A DNA stretch of 64,000 nt, taken from the NCBI RefSeq assembly GCF_002356335.1, contig NZ_AP018165.1, positions 2,666,001 through 2,730,000 of the forward strand, read 5' to 3'. This document shows positions 20,509 through 29,277 of this stretch, in pieces. The notes beneath the pieces are model-generated. The model saw only the letters and a program-made list of their open reading frames with translations. It ran no database searches and had not been told where the DNA came from. The DNA is from [Mycobacterium] stephanolepidis. Lineage in GTDB: Bacteria; Actinomycetota; Actinomycetes; Mycobacteriales; Mycobacteriaceae. Both the position numbers and the translations under genes were made by a program. Numbering within the stretch: position 1 is the first letter of the stretch; each line of letters opens with the position of its first letter.

Positions 20509-21547
20509 CAGCGCACGGTGGCGGCGTCCCATTCGACGCCCGTTGGACTCGTACAACAAAACATGGATCGGATTCATCGCGATCGGGTTGGTTGTCGCGG
20601 TGATGGGCGGATTGCTCCTGGTCAAGACCGCCGGACTCGGATACCGGCACTACACAGCGCAATTCGCACAAGCCGCCGCCCTCCACACGGGCAACATCGT
20701 CACGGTCGCGGGTATCCCGGTCGGTGAGGTCACCAGTATGCGACTGGCCCGCGATCACGTGGAAGTCGGTCTGCGTGTACGTGACGACGTCCCGCTGGGC
20801 GCCGAAACCAGGGCGATTATGAAGGTCACCACCATCCTTGGTTCGCGATACCTGGAGTTGCGGCCGGGACGCAGCGGCACGGTGGCGCACGGAATCATCG
20901 ACCTGGCGCATACCGAGGTCCCTTACGACCTGCAAGACACGTTGGCCGACGTCACCACCACATTCGGCGAGACCGATACCGACCAAATCGCCGCCTCGCT
21001 CGGCACGTTGGGTAAGCAGCTGGAGGGCCTACCGCCGGTCATCCCGCAAGCCATGGATGACCTGCATCGCCTCTCCACCATCGTCGCTCACCGGCGAATC
21101 CAGATCGGGTCGCTGCTGGCCAACATCGACACAGTCAGCAGCACCCTGCGTCGCCAGCAGTCGGGCGTCGGGACGCTCGTCCGGCAGGGGCAGGACCTGC
21201 TGGGCGAATTCGTGGTACGCCGCACCGCATTTCACGCACTGATCCAATCAACCACAAAGCTGGTGGCATTCCTGAGCAAGGTAGTGGTGGACGACCAGGC
21301 CAGCATCGAAGACCTGATCCGGGACCTGAATCACCTGTTGGGGTTGCTGTCGGACCACGACGACTTGGTGCGCAACATCCTGCAGATCGCCCCGGTCACC
21401 GCACGCAATGTCACCAACGCCTTCGGGTATGGCAACGCCTGGGAAGCCAACGTCACCAATGGGCTGCTGGTGGACTCGTGGATGTGCGCAATCAGCGGCC
21501 GGGCACAGCAATTCGGCATGCTCGAGTACTTCAAGGACTGCAAGTGA
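20501..21547 (+). CDS. mceC: Mce-family protein, MceC type
   Basis: A 348 aa Mce subunit starting at ATG 20501. The basic N-terminus (RWRRPIRRPLD) precedes one membrane helix (WIGFIAIGLVVAVMGGLLLV). The MCE domain follows (ALHTGNIVTVAGIPVGEVTSMRL, then TTILGSRYLELRPG), and then the helical tunnel region. It overlaps mceB by 8 nt and mceD by 4 nt. Unlike mceA, it has no long Pro-rich tail. Confidence 0.92.
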   Translation: MVNSARWRRPIRRPLDSYNKTWIGFIAIGLVVAVMGGLLLVKTAGLGYRHYTAQFAQAAALHTGNIVTVAGIPVGEVTSMRLARDHVEVGLRVRDDVPLGAETRAIMKVTTILGSRYLELRPGRSGTVAHGIIDLAHTEVPYDLQDTLADVTTTFGETDTDQIAASLGTLGKQLEGLPPVIPQAMDDLHRLSTIVAHRRIQIGSLLANIDTVSSTLRRQQSGVGTLVRQGQDLLGEFVVRRTAFHALIQSTTKLVAFLSKVVVDDQASIEDLIRDLNHLLGLLSDHDDLVRNILQIAPVTARNVTNAFGYGNAWEANVTNGLLVDSWMCAISGRAQQFGMLEYFKDCK

Positions 21548-22668
21548 AAACTATCCCGCGATGGACCATCATCGCTGTCCTCATCGCCGGTCTGGTGGTG
21601 GCTGCCACTCTGGGCGTTATCGGGTGGCGCTACATCAAACCGTATGTGAACACCATGACGATCACGGCGCAATTCGAAAGCGTCTCGGGACTGTACGTCG
21701 ACAACCCGGTCTCCGTGCTGGGCATGCCGGTGGGGCGGGTTGCCGCCATCAACCTCAAGGGCGGCTACGCCGAAGTGGTGCTGGCCATCGACGAGGACGT
21801 GCAGATTCCAGCAGACGCTCAGGCGGTGACGGTGTCTACGTCGATTCTCACCGACAGACATATCGAGCTCACGCCGCCCTACCGCGGCGGCCCGACGTTG
21901 AAAGAGAACGACACCATCGGACTACCGAACACCAAATCACCCATCGAATTCGACCGTGTGCTAGGCATTCTCGACAAACTGTCAGGTTCGCTGCGCGGCG
22001 ACGGCAAGGGGCAGGGACCGCTCGCTGATCTGGTGAACAACAGCGCCGCGATAGCCGACGGCAACGGCGGGCAGATGAAATCAGCGGCAGATGCACTGTC
22101 AAAGGCCTTGCGCATCACCTCCGAAGACGGCGGTGCGCTCACCCGCGAGCAGCTGACCACCATCATCACCAACACCAGCTCGCTGTTCGACGCCGCTGCC
22201 AAGAACGACCAGACCCTGCGTGACTTCGGTTCCAGCGTGCGGCAACTGAGCCAGATCGTCGCCGACGAGGATTTTGGTTCGGGAGAGACGGGCCACACCC
22301 TCAACGCCATCATTGAGAAGGCCGGTGCCATCGTGGAGAGGAACCGCAACAACTTCGCACAGAGCGTGCAACACGGAAACACGGCGCTGCAGTCGTTGAC
22401 CGACCACCAACGCGAGGCCTCCGAGCTCTTCGACGTCCTCCCGCTGATGTCCGACAATCTCTACAACGCCGTCGATCGGAACAACGGGAGTATGCGTGCG
22501 CACATCCTTGTCGACAAGGTCCTCTTCGATACCCAATTCGCTAAGGAGATATGCAATCTCATGGGGCTGCGCCAGCTCGGTTGTAGCACCGGAACGCTTC
22601 AGGACTACGGGCCTGACTTCGGATTGACCTACATGCTCGACGGCCTCGCGGCGATGGGGCAGAAATAG
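21544..22668 (+). CDS. mceD: Mce-family protein, MceD type
   Basis: A 374 aa Mce subunit starting at GTG 21544. The membrane helix (IIAVLIAGLVVAATLGVIGW) is followed by the MCE domain (GLYVDNPVSVLGMPVGRVAAINL, STSILTDRHIELTPPY) and a long helical region. It is coupled to mceC by a 4-nt overlap and to mceE by a 1-nt overlap (TAGTG). The paired Cys near the C-terminus (EICNLMGLRQLGC) resembles the terminal Cys motifs in the other subunits. Confidence 0.92.
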   Translation: MKTIPRWTIIAVLIAGLVVAATLGVIGWRYIKPYVNTMTITAQFESVSGLYVDNPVSVLGMPVGRVAAINLKGGYAEVVLAIDEDVQIPADAQAVTVSTSILTDRHIELTPPYRGGPTLKENDTIGLPNTKSPIEFDRVLGILDKLSGSLRGDGKGQGPLADLVNNSAAIADGNGGQMKSAADALSKALRITSEDGGALTREQLTTIITNTSSLFDAAAKNDQTLRDFGSSVRQLSQIVADEDFGSGETGHTLNAIIEKAGAIVERNRNNFAQSVQHGNTALQSLTDHQREASELFDVLPLMSDNLYNAVDRNNGSMRAHILVDKVLFDTQFAKEICNLMGLRQLGCSTGTLQDYGPDFGLTYMLDGLAAMGQK

Positions 22669-23867
22669 TGAAGCAGTCTGCCGCCCTTAGTGTTCTGCTC
22701 ACCGGCGCCCTTCTCTCCGGATGCGCCACCAATGGCCTGGCCAGCCTCCCGCTGCCGGCGCCGAGCGCCGGCAGCGGTGGGTACTCGTTGACCGCGTTGT
22801 TCACCAACGCTCTCAATCTCCCCGATAGAGCCAAGGTGAAGCTGGCCGGCGCCGATGTCGGTTTTGTCGAGTCGATGCTGACCCGGAATTACGTCGCCGT
22901 CGTCACCTTGCGCATCATGGACGGAGTACGACTCCCCGCCGGGAGCACCGCACAACTGCGCTCCGCCACCCCGCTCGGCGACGTATTCGTTTCTGTTGCA
23001 ACGCCGTCCGATGGGCGATCCACCGACCCCTTACTGAAAGAGGGCGACACCATCGGGCTGGATTCAACGGCCGCCGCATCGACGGTGGAGTCCGTGATGA
23101 GCTCGGCAGCCCTCATGATCAATGGCGGTGCCGTGCGCAACCTCACCGACATTGTGAACGGTCTCGGTAAGGCAACCGGGGATCAAGGGCACGCTTTTGG
23201 AAACCTCATCAACGACTCCAACCGGCTCTTGGCGAAAATCGACGCACGCTCAACACAACTCGACGCGGCCATCACCAACGTTTCGCAACTGTCCATGCGA
23301 CTGGAGAACAAGCGTACGGCGCTGGCCGAGATGATGAAGGCTGCGGGCCCCGCCACCGAAACCGTCTCGGAGAACACCCGGGGAATCATCGACCTCGCAC
23401 TGCAAGTCGGCGGCGCGTCGCGGCAGTTGTCCAAGTTTCCCTCGATCGCGGGGACCGACCAGGGGACGCGTAGCGTCGTTGCGGATCTCAACGATGTCGC
23501 GGGGGCACTCAATGATGTGGTGGTCAGCCCCGACACCAAGCTCTCGGACCTGAGCCGTCTGCTCCCGATCCTCGTCAAACTGACCTCGGGCGACTCGCTG
23601 CCTCTCAATGCCCAGATCGACAAGATCGCACTCGGATCCATCCCCGATATCGGGTTCACGGGGGACCCCGGCTTCCACGGCCCGAAACGATACGACTGGG
23701 CCAAGCTCGCCGGTTCGATCAAGTACACGCTGTGGCGCCTGCAGGAACGGGTCGTCGGGCAGGGCCCGGACAGTCCGATGGGTGCAGCCCCCATCCCACC
23801 AGCACCCATACCGCCATCGCCTGATGCCCCGGTTCCATCCGCACCCGAACAAGGCGCACCACAATGA
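22668..23867 (+). CDS. mceE: Mce-family lipoprotein, MceE (LprK-like)
   Basis: This 399 aa protein is the lipoprotein subunit of the operon. GTG 22668 begins a signal with the LLSGC lipobox (Cys19). An MCE domain (DRAKVKLAGADVGFVESML, TAQLRSATPLGDVFVSV) and helical region follow, with a Pro/Ala-rich tail (PIPPAPIPPSPDAP). The lipidated MceE is the usual arrangement at the fifth position of mycobacterial mce operons. It overlaps mceF by 4 nt. Confidence 0.93.
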   Translation: MKQSAALSVLLTGALLSGCATNGLASLPLPAPSAGSGGYSLTALFTNALNLPDRAKVKLAGADVGFVESMLTRNYVAVVTLRIMDGVRLPAGSTAQLRSATPLGDVFVSVATPSDGRSTDPLLKEGDTIGLDSTAAASTVESVMSSAALMINGGAVRNLTDIVNGLGKATGDQGHAFGNLINDSNRLLAKIDARSTQLDAAITNVSQLSMRLENKRTALAEMMKAAGPATETVSENTRGIIDLALQVGGASRQLSKFPSIAGTDQGTRSVVADLNDVAGALNDVVVSPDTKLSDLSRLLPILVKLTSGDSLPLNAQIDKIALGSIPDIGFTGDPGFHGPKRYDWAKLAGSIKYTLWRLQERVVGQGPDSPMGAAPIPPAPIPPSPDAPVPSAPEQGAPQ

Positions 23868-25186
23868 CCACAAGCATTGCCGAAGACGAGTACACCGAAA
23901 CAGACTGTGCTCCATTGAAACCCGGAATCTCTGGGCTGCTCGAAACCGCAGCCGGCATCGTGCTGCAGGTCGTGCGTTTCTACTACCGGCGACGACTGTG
24001 GCTTTCTGGTCTGGCACTGGCCTTCGCATTCGTCGTCGGATCTGTCTACATCCTCGTCGGCGGATTGCGCATCAGCCCGTTCGCACCCACCTACCGGGTC
24101 ACCGTGCAACTCGCCGAGTCCGGGGGTCTGCTCCCCCACCAAGATGTGATGTTTCAGGGTGCACCGGTGGGGCGCGTCGAATCGGTCGACGTGACCCAGG
24201 ACAGTGTCAACGCGATCATCAGTATCAACTCACCGGCGAAGATTCCCACCTCCAGCACGGTGCGGGTGTCGGGACTCTCACCCGCCGGGGAGCAGTACGT
24301 GGGCTTCTCCTCGCACTCGGATGCCGGACCATTTCTTACCGACGGCAGCGTCGTCGGGCTCGGCAAGGCAACGACTCCGGTCACCCTCGCGCAACTGCTC
24401 GCCGATGCGGACGGCACGTTGGCGCAGCTCGACCCGAAGAAGCTTGAGATCATCCGCACGGAACTGAGCCTGAGCAAGGACGGCCCCCGCAAGCTCACCG
24501 ACATCATCGATGGCGGCACGTTCCTGTTGGCCACCCTCGATCAGGTACTGCCTGAGACGATCAGTCTGCTGCGCACCAGCCGGGTCGTGCTCACCACCGC
24601 CGCCGATGTCAACAACGGCATCGCCACCACCTCACGCAATCTCACCGCCGTGATGAACGGCGTCAATCGGATGGAAGGCGGCTACCGCACACTCGTCGAC
24701 ACCGGACAACAACGCTTCAATCAGATCGACGCACTCTTCTCCGACAACTCCGACACGATGGTGCAGCTACTCGGGAACCTTGCCACCGTCTCGCACCTGA
24801 CCTACCTGCGTGTTCCGGCGCTCAACGCGTTGTTCCCCGACTATCGCGGTTCCATGCTCGAGGCCCTCACCACGATCCTTCATGACGGTGGCGGGTGGGC
24901 CACCGCAGATATCTACCCCCGCTACACGTGTGACTACGGCACCCCGCGCAGGCCCCCGTCATCGGCCGATTACCCCGAGCCGTTCTTGAACACGTTCTGC
25001 CGTGACGACGATCCCGCCGTCCTGATCCGCGGGGCCAAGAACGCTCCACGCCCGGCCGGAGACGATACGGCCGGACCACGCCCCGGGGCCGATCTCGGGA
25101 CAACCGCGGATCGGACGGCCACGGGACACTTCAGCATTCCCACCCCGTACGGCGGACCAACGCTGCCCATCGAGCCGCCACAGTAG
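23864..25186 (+). CDS. mceF: Mce-family protein, MceF type
   Basis: The last structural gene of the mce operon, 440 aa. It has an extended cytosolic N-terminus of about 50 residues, a membrane helix (LSGLALAFAFVVGSVYILVGG) and an MCE domain (LLPHQDVMFQGAPVGRVESVDVT, VSGLSPAGEQYVGF). A helical region follows, and a C-terminal segment with Cys residues (YTCDYG, NTFCRDDDP) and a disordered Pro-rich end. No mas (mce-associated) genes follow. The convergent TetR gene begins 23 nt downstream. Confidence 0.92.
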   Translation: MTTSIAEDEYTETDCAPLKPGISGLLETAAGIVLQVVRFYYRRRLWLSGLALAFAFVVGSVYILVGGLRISPFAPTYRVTVQLAESGGLLPHQDVMFQGAPVGRVESVDVTQDSVNAIISINSPAKIPTSSTVRVSGLSPAGEQYVGFSSHSDAGPFLTDGSVVGLGKATTPVTLAQLLADADGTLAQLDPKKLEIIRTELSLSKDGPRKLTDIIDGGTFLLATLDQVLPETISLLRTSRVVLTTAADVNNGIATTSRNLTAVMNGVNRMEGGYRTLVDTGQQRFNQIDALFSDNSDTMVQLLGNLATVSHLTYLRVPALNALFPDYRGSMLEALTTILHDGGGWATADIYPRYTCDYGTPRRPPSSADYPEPFLNTFCRDDDPAVLIRGAKNAPRPAGDDTAGPRPGADLGTTADRTATGHFSIPTPYGGPTLPIEPPQ

Positions 25187-25209
25187 AGGCCCGACCAGCC
25201 GGCAGGCCA

Positions 25210-25773
25210 TCAGCGGGGAGTGGCCCGCAATGCCCGATACGCGGCCCGGCCGACGATATCGGCCAGGTCCGTTGCGGACCAGCGTGTTTCGGGGCTGAGC
25301 ATCAACCGTATGGCCCCCTCGCTGATCGCCAGGAGCGTTTCAACCAGCGGGGGCATCACAAAATCGACATCACGAACCTGCCACCGCTGCAGCAAAGGCC
25401 GCATGACGTCGCAGATCTGTGTCCGAATCTGCGCCCGCCCCTGCGAGATAGCCTCGGCAAGAACAGGATCCGACTGCGCTGCGGCGATGATCTGCCACGA
25501 GGCAGGGCGCGCGACAACGTCGCCGAGCAGAGCTCCGAATCCGTCGACGAACATCTGCTCAATGGAACCCGTCCGCTGGGGCGGTAGGACGGCTCGGAGA
25601 CTCGCGAGCGCCAGCCGCGTCTCCCGTTCCAGTAGTTGCGTCAGTACCTCATTTCGCCCGTTGTAGCACGCGTACACAACGGGGCGCGTGACGCCCATGC
25701 GCGTGGCGATGGCAGCCATCGTCACATTCGCCACGCCCTGTTCAGCGGTGATCTGCAGGGCCGTATCCAGCAC
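25210..25773 (-). CDS. TetR/AcrR family regulator
   Basis: A 187 aa single-module TetR regulator. The helix-turn-helix is at about residues 8-42 (ITAEQGVANVTMAAIATRMGVTRPVVYACYNGRNE). GTG 25773 is the start because an in-frame stop lies upstream without another start codon, and GGAGG sits 9 nt upstream. It is the third gene of a leftward unit after the frameshifted DUF2236 gene and the 78 aa membrane protein, separated from the latter by about 100 nt. It probably controls that unit, and the repeat at 27203-27225 is the best operator candidate. Control of mce is possible but not shown. Confidence 0.88.
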   Translation of the reverse strand: MLDTALQITAEQGVANVTMAAIATRMGVTRPVVYACYNGRNEVLTQLLERETRLALASLRAVLPPQRTGSIEQMFVDGFGALLGDVVARPASWQIIAAAQSDPVLAEAISQGRAQIRTQICDVMRPLLQRWQVRDVDFVMPPLVETLLAISEGAIRLMLSPETRWSATDLADIVGRAAYRALRATPR

Positions 25774-25872
25774 GTGCGCCCGCCTCCGTTCCGGTCCGAG
25801 ATGTTCGGCCCGGGCGCGCGGATTCGTCGAGGCTGGCGGCGCAGTGACGGTGTCCTCCTACGGCTGGCCCGG

Positions 25873-26109
25873 CTACTGCAGATACACGTTGGCGATGATG
25901 AGCACCGGCCAGGCGACAATTTCTCCCAGCATAGAGAAGAGCTTGTCCAATCCGGTGAGTTGCTCGAGGTGTCCCCGATGGGTCATTGCCCAAATCAACC
26001 CGATCACCACATACGGCAAACCGATGACGATCGCCAGGTAGACGAGCTGGCGGATGCTGAGGCGACGGTCGAGCAGGTCCTTGATCATGGTGTGTTCCTT
26101 CCGAATCAT
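25873..26109 (-). CDS. Small two-helix membrane protein (78 aa), paralogue of 15690-15914
   Basis: A 78 aa protein with two membrane helices, homologous to the 74 aa protein left of mce. Shared residues include IGLPY, IGLIWAMTH, HLEQL, GEIVAWPVL and NV. ATG 26109 overlaps the upstream DUF2236 stop by 4 nt (ATGA); ATG 26088 is an alternative start giving 71 aa. Retention of this pairing on both sides of mce, in the same gene association, supports a functional partnership with the DUF2236 protein. No named family recognised. Confidence 0.75.
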   Translation of the reverse strand: MIRKEHTMIKDLLDRRLSIRQLVYLAIVIGLPYVVIGLIWAMTHRGHLEQLTGLDKLFSMLGEIVAWPVLIIANVYLQ

Positions 26110-27180
26110 CCAACGGTGCCGAGAATCGGCTCGGACTCTCTGATGCCCTCGTCGCTGGGAGCTTGCCCCTCTCCGAACACGCGAGCCTGCTGCCTTTCCC
26201 GGAGTTCTCGATGCGCCCGGCTCGGAATCTCGTAGCCGTAGAGTTCCTGAGCCTCCCTGGGCGTCATGGTGATTGAGCTTTTCGGCGGTACCGACAGCAG
26301 AACGCGGGCGCCGATGGGCACGGTGGCCGGCGAGATCAGCCGGAGCAGGATCAATTGCAGCCGCTTGCTCATGCTGACCGCGGTGAACGCGGCGCTTATC
26401 GGTGGCACGATCGCCGCGTCAAGCAGGGGGGCCACGCTTAACCCGGCCATCTCCCGCATCCACCGAGGCATGGTCGCCAAGGTGCCCCGGCGCAAAAAAC
26501 AAGGTGATCACCTTGGTGAACGGCCGCAACAGCAGTGGCATCGGCGGCAGCATCACCTCCGCGCTGAGCAAGTGCCGCATCGCCTGCCGGGCGATATCGG
26601 AGCCGATGAGCTGCGGCCGCATCTTTTCGAAGTATTCGCCTATCCCCTCGCGCGTTCGGGGGATATCACCCGGATCGCACGTCTGCAGTTCCGCGGCACG
26701 GGCGCATTCACTCCAGAACTGCGCTTCTTCGTTGTGGGAAAGCCGCCCGGGGCCGTACTTCTCGTAGGCGAGCAGAATCGAATGCCAGGCCGTGAGGTGG
26801 ATCCACAACTGCGAGTCGGGATTGTTCGCGTCGTAGTTCTCGCCGGTGACGGGATCGACGCCGATGGCCTTGGAATGAATCTTCACCAGTACATCGGCCG
26901 CTTTGGCTGTCGACCTGCTGTCGTCAAAGGCCACCATGGCGAAGTACCGCAGCGTGCGGTCGTAACGAGTCCGTGGCCTTGAATAGACCTCGTGCGTCTT
27001 GTCCACGGCCGCAATCAGTCCGGGATCAAGTTCCTCGATCACCACGGCGCGCTGAAATCCAATGGACAGCGACGTCGGGTAGCTCCACACGCGCCACGAC
27101 ACCGACTCGGGACCAAAGAAGCCGTAGTCCTCAGCAGGTTCAACCTTCGGTAGTGACAGCCAATCCCGGATCACGCTCAC
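26106..27180 (-). pseudogene. DUF2236 / MpaB-like protein gene with +1 frameshift (right copy)
   Basis: The gene starts at GTG 27180 behind a GGGAG ribosome binding site and encodes a DUF2236 protein for about 228 codons. It includes RRYDRTLRYF-type helices, a PDSQLWIHLTAWHSILLAYE segment and TREGIGEYFEKMRPQL. Near ITLFF it loses homology. The C-terminal family region (RRGTLATMPRWMREMAGL onward, 129 codons) continues in another frame to the stop at 26106. The switch falls at a run of six A on the plus strand (26494-26499). Removing one base would restore a protein of about 357 aa. It could be a true mutation, phase variation, slippage or a sequence error. Ends in an ATGA overlap with the 78 aa gene. 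Confidence 0.8.
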
Positions 27181-27202
27181 AGGCCCGCTCCCTCTGCGCT
27201 CG

Positions 27203-27225
27203 AATTCCTACGATGTGTAGGAATT
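27203..27225. promoter_or_regulatory. TetR-type operator candidate upstream of the right DUF2236 unit
   Basis: AATTCCTAC-N5-GTAGGAATT is a perfect inverted repeat with 9-bp arms, 22 nt upstream of the DUF2236 start at 27180. A related half-site GTAGGATT follows at 27237-27244. Size and position suit autoregulation by the TetR protein encoded at 25210-25773. Confidence 0.6.
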
Positions 27226-27334
27226 TCATACACAGCGTAGGATTCATTACCGGATCGCTTACGTCAAGGGGGCAAGCGTCAACTAGTCGATCCACCCGCC
27301 CGAACCCCGCGCCGGCGCCGGATCGGCGGTGATT

Positions 27335-27349
27335 ACTACAAGGCGTAGT
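27335..27349 (+). promoter_or_regulatory. ACTAC-N5-GTAGT operator candidate for ctaA
   Basis: ACTAC-AAGGC-GTAGT is an inverted repeat lying across the -35 region predicted for ctaA, so a bound protein would block transcription. The half-sites resemble those of BlaI/MecI/CopY-type repressors, an inference from remembered consensus sequences that usually have a 4-nt spacer. Confidence 0.45.
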
Positions 27350-27360
27350 TGGCAGTGGCA

Positions 27361-27366
27361 TAGACT
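27361..27366 (+). promoter_or_regulatory. -10 box for ctaA (leaderless)
   Basis: TAGACT fits TANNNT and ends 6 nt before GTG 27373, so the ctaA transcript would begin at its start codon. No ribosome binding site precedes that GTG, which agrees with leaderless translation. Confidence 0.5.
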
Positions 27367-27372
27367 CATCGC

Positions 27373-28359
27373 GTGTTATATCGGGCGTTTTTGCGGGTGG
27401 TCGATCTGCTGCCGATGCCGAGCCTGCGCACGCAGCGACTCATCGCCGCAGCGGTCGTGCTGACCCAGGGCGGAATCGCCGTGACCGGCGCCGTAGTTCG
27501 CGTCACCGCCTCGGGCCTGGGATGCCCCACCTGGCCGCAGTGCTTCCCCGGGAGTTTCACCCCGGTCGCGGTCGCCGAAGTGCCCCGCATCCACCAGGCC
27601 GTCGAATTCGGCAACCGGATGATCAGCTTCCTGGTGGTGATCACCGCCGCGTTGGCCGTCCTTGCCGTGACACGTGCGCGCCGCCGCCACGAGGTCCTCG
27701 TATACGCCTGGCTGATGCCGGCCTCGACCGTGCTGCAGGCTGTCATCGGCGGAATCACCGTATTGACGGGCCTGTTGTGGTGGACGGTTGCGATCCATCT
27801 GCTGGTGTCGATGGGCATGGTGTGGTTGGCGACGCTGCTCTACGTGAAAATCGGTGAGCCCGACGTCGTCTCCGACTTCCCGATGGTGCCTCCGCCTCCC
27901 GGACCGCTGCGCCGGCTGACCGCGCTGATCGGCGCGACATTGGCCGCCGTCCTGGTGGCCGGAACGCTGGTCACCGGAGCAGGACCACACGCCGGCGACA
28001 AAAGCGTCACCCGCGTAGTGCCCCGGCTACAGGTGGAGATCACCACGCTGGTGCATCTGCACGGCACACTGCTCATCGCCTACCTGGCGCTGCTCGTAGG
28101 GCTGGGATTCGGGCTCGCGGCCGTCGGCGTGACCCGGCCTATCTGGGTCCGTTTCACGGTATTGCTGGCACTCACACTGGCACAGGGATTCGTGGGCGTG
28201 GTGCAGTTCTACACCGGCGTGCCTGCCGTACTCGTCGCCGTCCACGTCGCTGGTGCGGCAGCGTGCACCGCGGCCACGGCCGCTCTTTGGGCGGCGCTGA
28301 CCACCCCGGCGCTAGCCGCGTCGGTGCTGCCCCAGCGGGCCCAGGCCCAAACGATCTAA
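27373..28359 (+). CDS. ctaA: Heme A synthase CtaA (COX15 family)
   Basis: This 328 aa integral membrane protein converts heme O to heme A for the aa3 cytochrome oxidase. About eight hydrophobic helices are visible. The conserved extracytoplasmic Cys pair is Cys51 and Cys57 in GLGCPTWPQCFPG. Heme-ligand type histidines occur in PRIHQAVEFGNR (His74), AIHLLVSMG, LVHLHGT and AVHVAGAA. It is the orthologue of Rv1456c, which was once annotated as an ABC transporter component. The 3' end overlaps the convergent ATP-grasp gene by 48 nt. Confidence 0.95.
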   Translation: MLYRAFLRVVDLLPMPSLRTQRLIAAAVVLTQGGIAVTGAVVRVTASGLGCPTWPQCFPGSFTPVAVAEVPRIHQAVEFGNRMISFLVVITAALAVLAVTRARRRHEVLVYAWLMPASTVLQAVIGGITVLTGLLWWTVAIHLLVSMGMVWLATLLYVKIGEPDVVSDFPMVPPPPGPLRRLTALIGATLAAVLVAGTLVTGAGPHAGDKSVTRVVPRLQVEITTLVHLHGTLLIAYLALLVGLGFGLAAVGVTRPIWVRFTVLLALTLAQGFVGVVQFYTGVPAVLVAVHVAGAAACTAATAALWAALTTPALAASVLPQRAQAQTI

Positions 28360-29277
28360 CGCCTCGTCGACACCGATCACGAACTTCCGTTGCGCCAGAT
28401 CGCGCTCCTCGGTCTCCAGCTGACGCCAGCCCAGAGACGGCTCGACCAATTCGAGCTCCAACAGCCGCGGGTCGTCATCGTGCACTCCACCGATGACGTC
28501 GACACGTGCATACAGCAGCTCGGCCATGGCGATGCCGGATTTGGTGGCCGCGGCAGCCAGCGCCGAAGCACCGAACTTCCACAGCGCCGAGGACGGTTTC
28601 ACCGGCGCCAATCGCTCGGAGTGGAACAGACCCGACTCGTCGACCTCGGCGGCAGCACCCGGCGGAGGTAGCAGCGCACCCTTGGTAAAGGCATGGGACG
28701 GTTCGCCGTTGAGGAAGACCAACGCTGTTTCGCCGTGCACATCGACACGAGGATCGTAGGGCTGGATAAGGACGGTGCGGCCCTCATCCTGCAGCGCCTC
28801 GGCGTGATTACGTGCGGCCTCCGGGCATGTGAAACGCCCCGCGCCACGCGATCCACCCGCCACTGCGGGCTTGATCACCAGTTCGCCGTCGGGCAGGAGG
28901 ACGGGCTCATCGGGCGCGAAGAACGTACTCGGAACTGTCGGAACACCTGCTGCAGCAAGATCATTCAAGTAGCGCTTGTCGGTGTTCCAGCGCACCACCG
29001 GCAACGGGTTGAGCAGGTTGCGCATCGACCCGGCCCATTGTAGGAACTCATCCAGACGTTCGGGGTAGTCCCAGGTGGCACGCAGGATCACCACATCGGC
29101 TTGTGCGGTCTCCGGGTCATCCCAAGACAGCCAACGCGCGTGTAGATCACGAACACGCAGTGCGGCAACAAGTTCGGCGTCGTCACCGTCACCGGAGACG
29201 AGCTGTGGGCAACCGGCCAGAACGATGCGCGGATGGAAGATATCCGGCCGTCCCAGCCTTACGTCCGGGCGACCCAC
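28312..29277 (-). CDS. ATP-grasp domain protein
   Basis: A roughly 321 aa ATP-grasp protein. The lid and nucleotide-binding strands are recognisable (NTDKRYLNDLAAAGVPTVPSTFF, GELVIKPAVAGGSRGAGRF, VLIQPYDPRVDVHGETALVFLNGE). The metal-binding end is also present (YARVDVIGGVHDDDPRLLELELVEPSLG, with Glu and Asn/Glu-like ligands). Such enzymes make carboxylate-amine or carboxylate-thiol bonds. The substrate is unknown; some relatives are glutathione-synthetase-like. GTG 29277 is preferred and overlaps the 110 aa gene upstream by 19 nt. It overlaps ctaA antisense at its 3' end. Confidence 0.82.
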   Translation of the reverse strand: MGRPDVRLGRPDIFHPRIVLAGCPQLVSGDGDDAELVAALRVRDLHARWLSWDDPETAQADVVILRATWDYPERLDEFLQWAGSMRNLLNPLPVVRWNTDKRYLNDLAAAGVPTVPSTFFAPDEPVLLPDGELVIKPAVAGGSRGAGRFTCPEAARNHAEALQDEGRTVLIQPYDPRVDVHGETALVFLNGEPSHAFTKGALLPPPGAAAEVDESGLFHSERLAPVKPSSALWKFGASALAAAATKSGIAMAELLYARVDVIGGVHDDDPRLLELELVEPSLGWRQLETEERDLAQRKFVIGVDEALDRLGLGPLGQHRRG

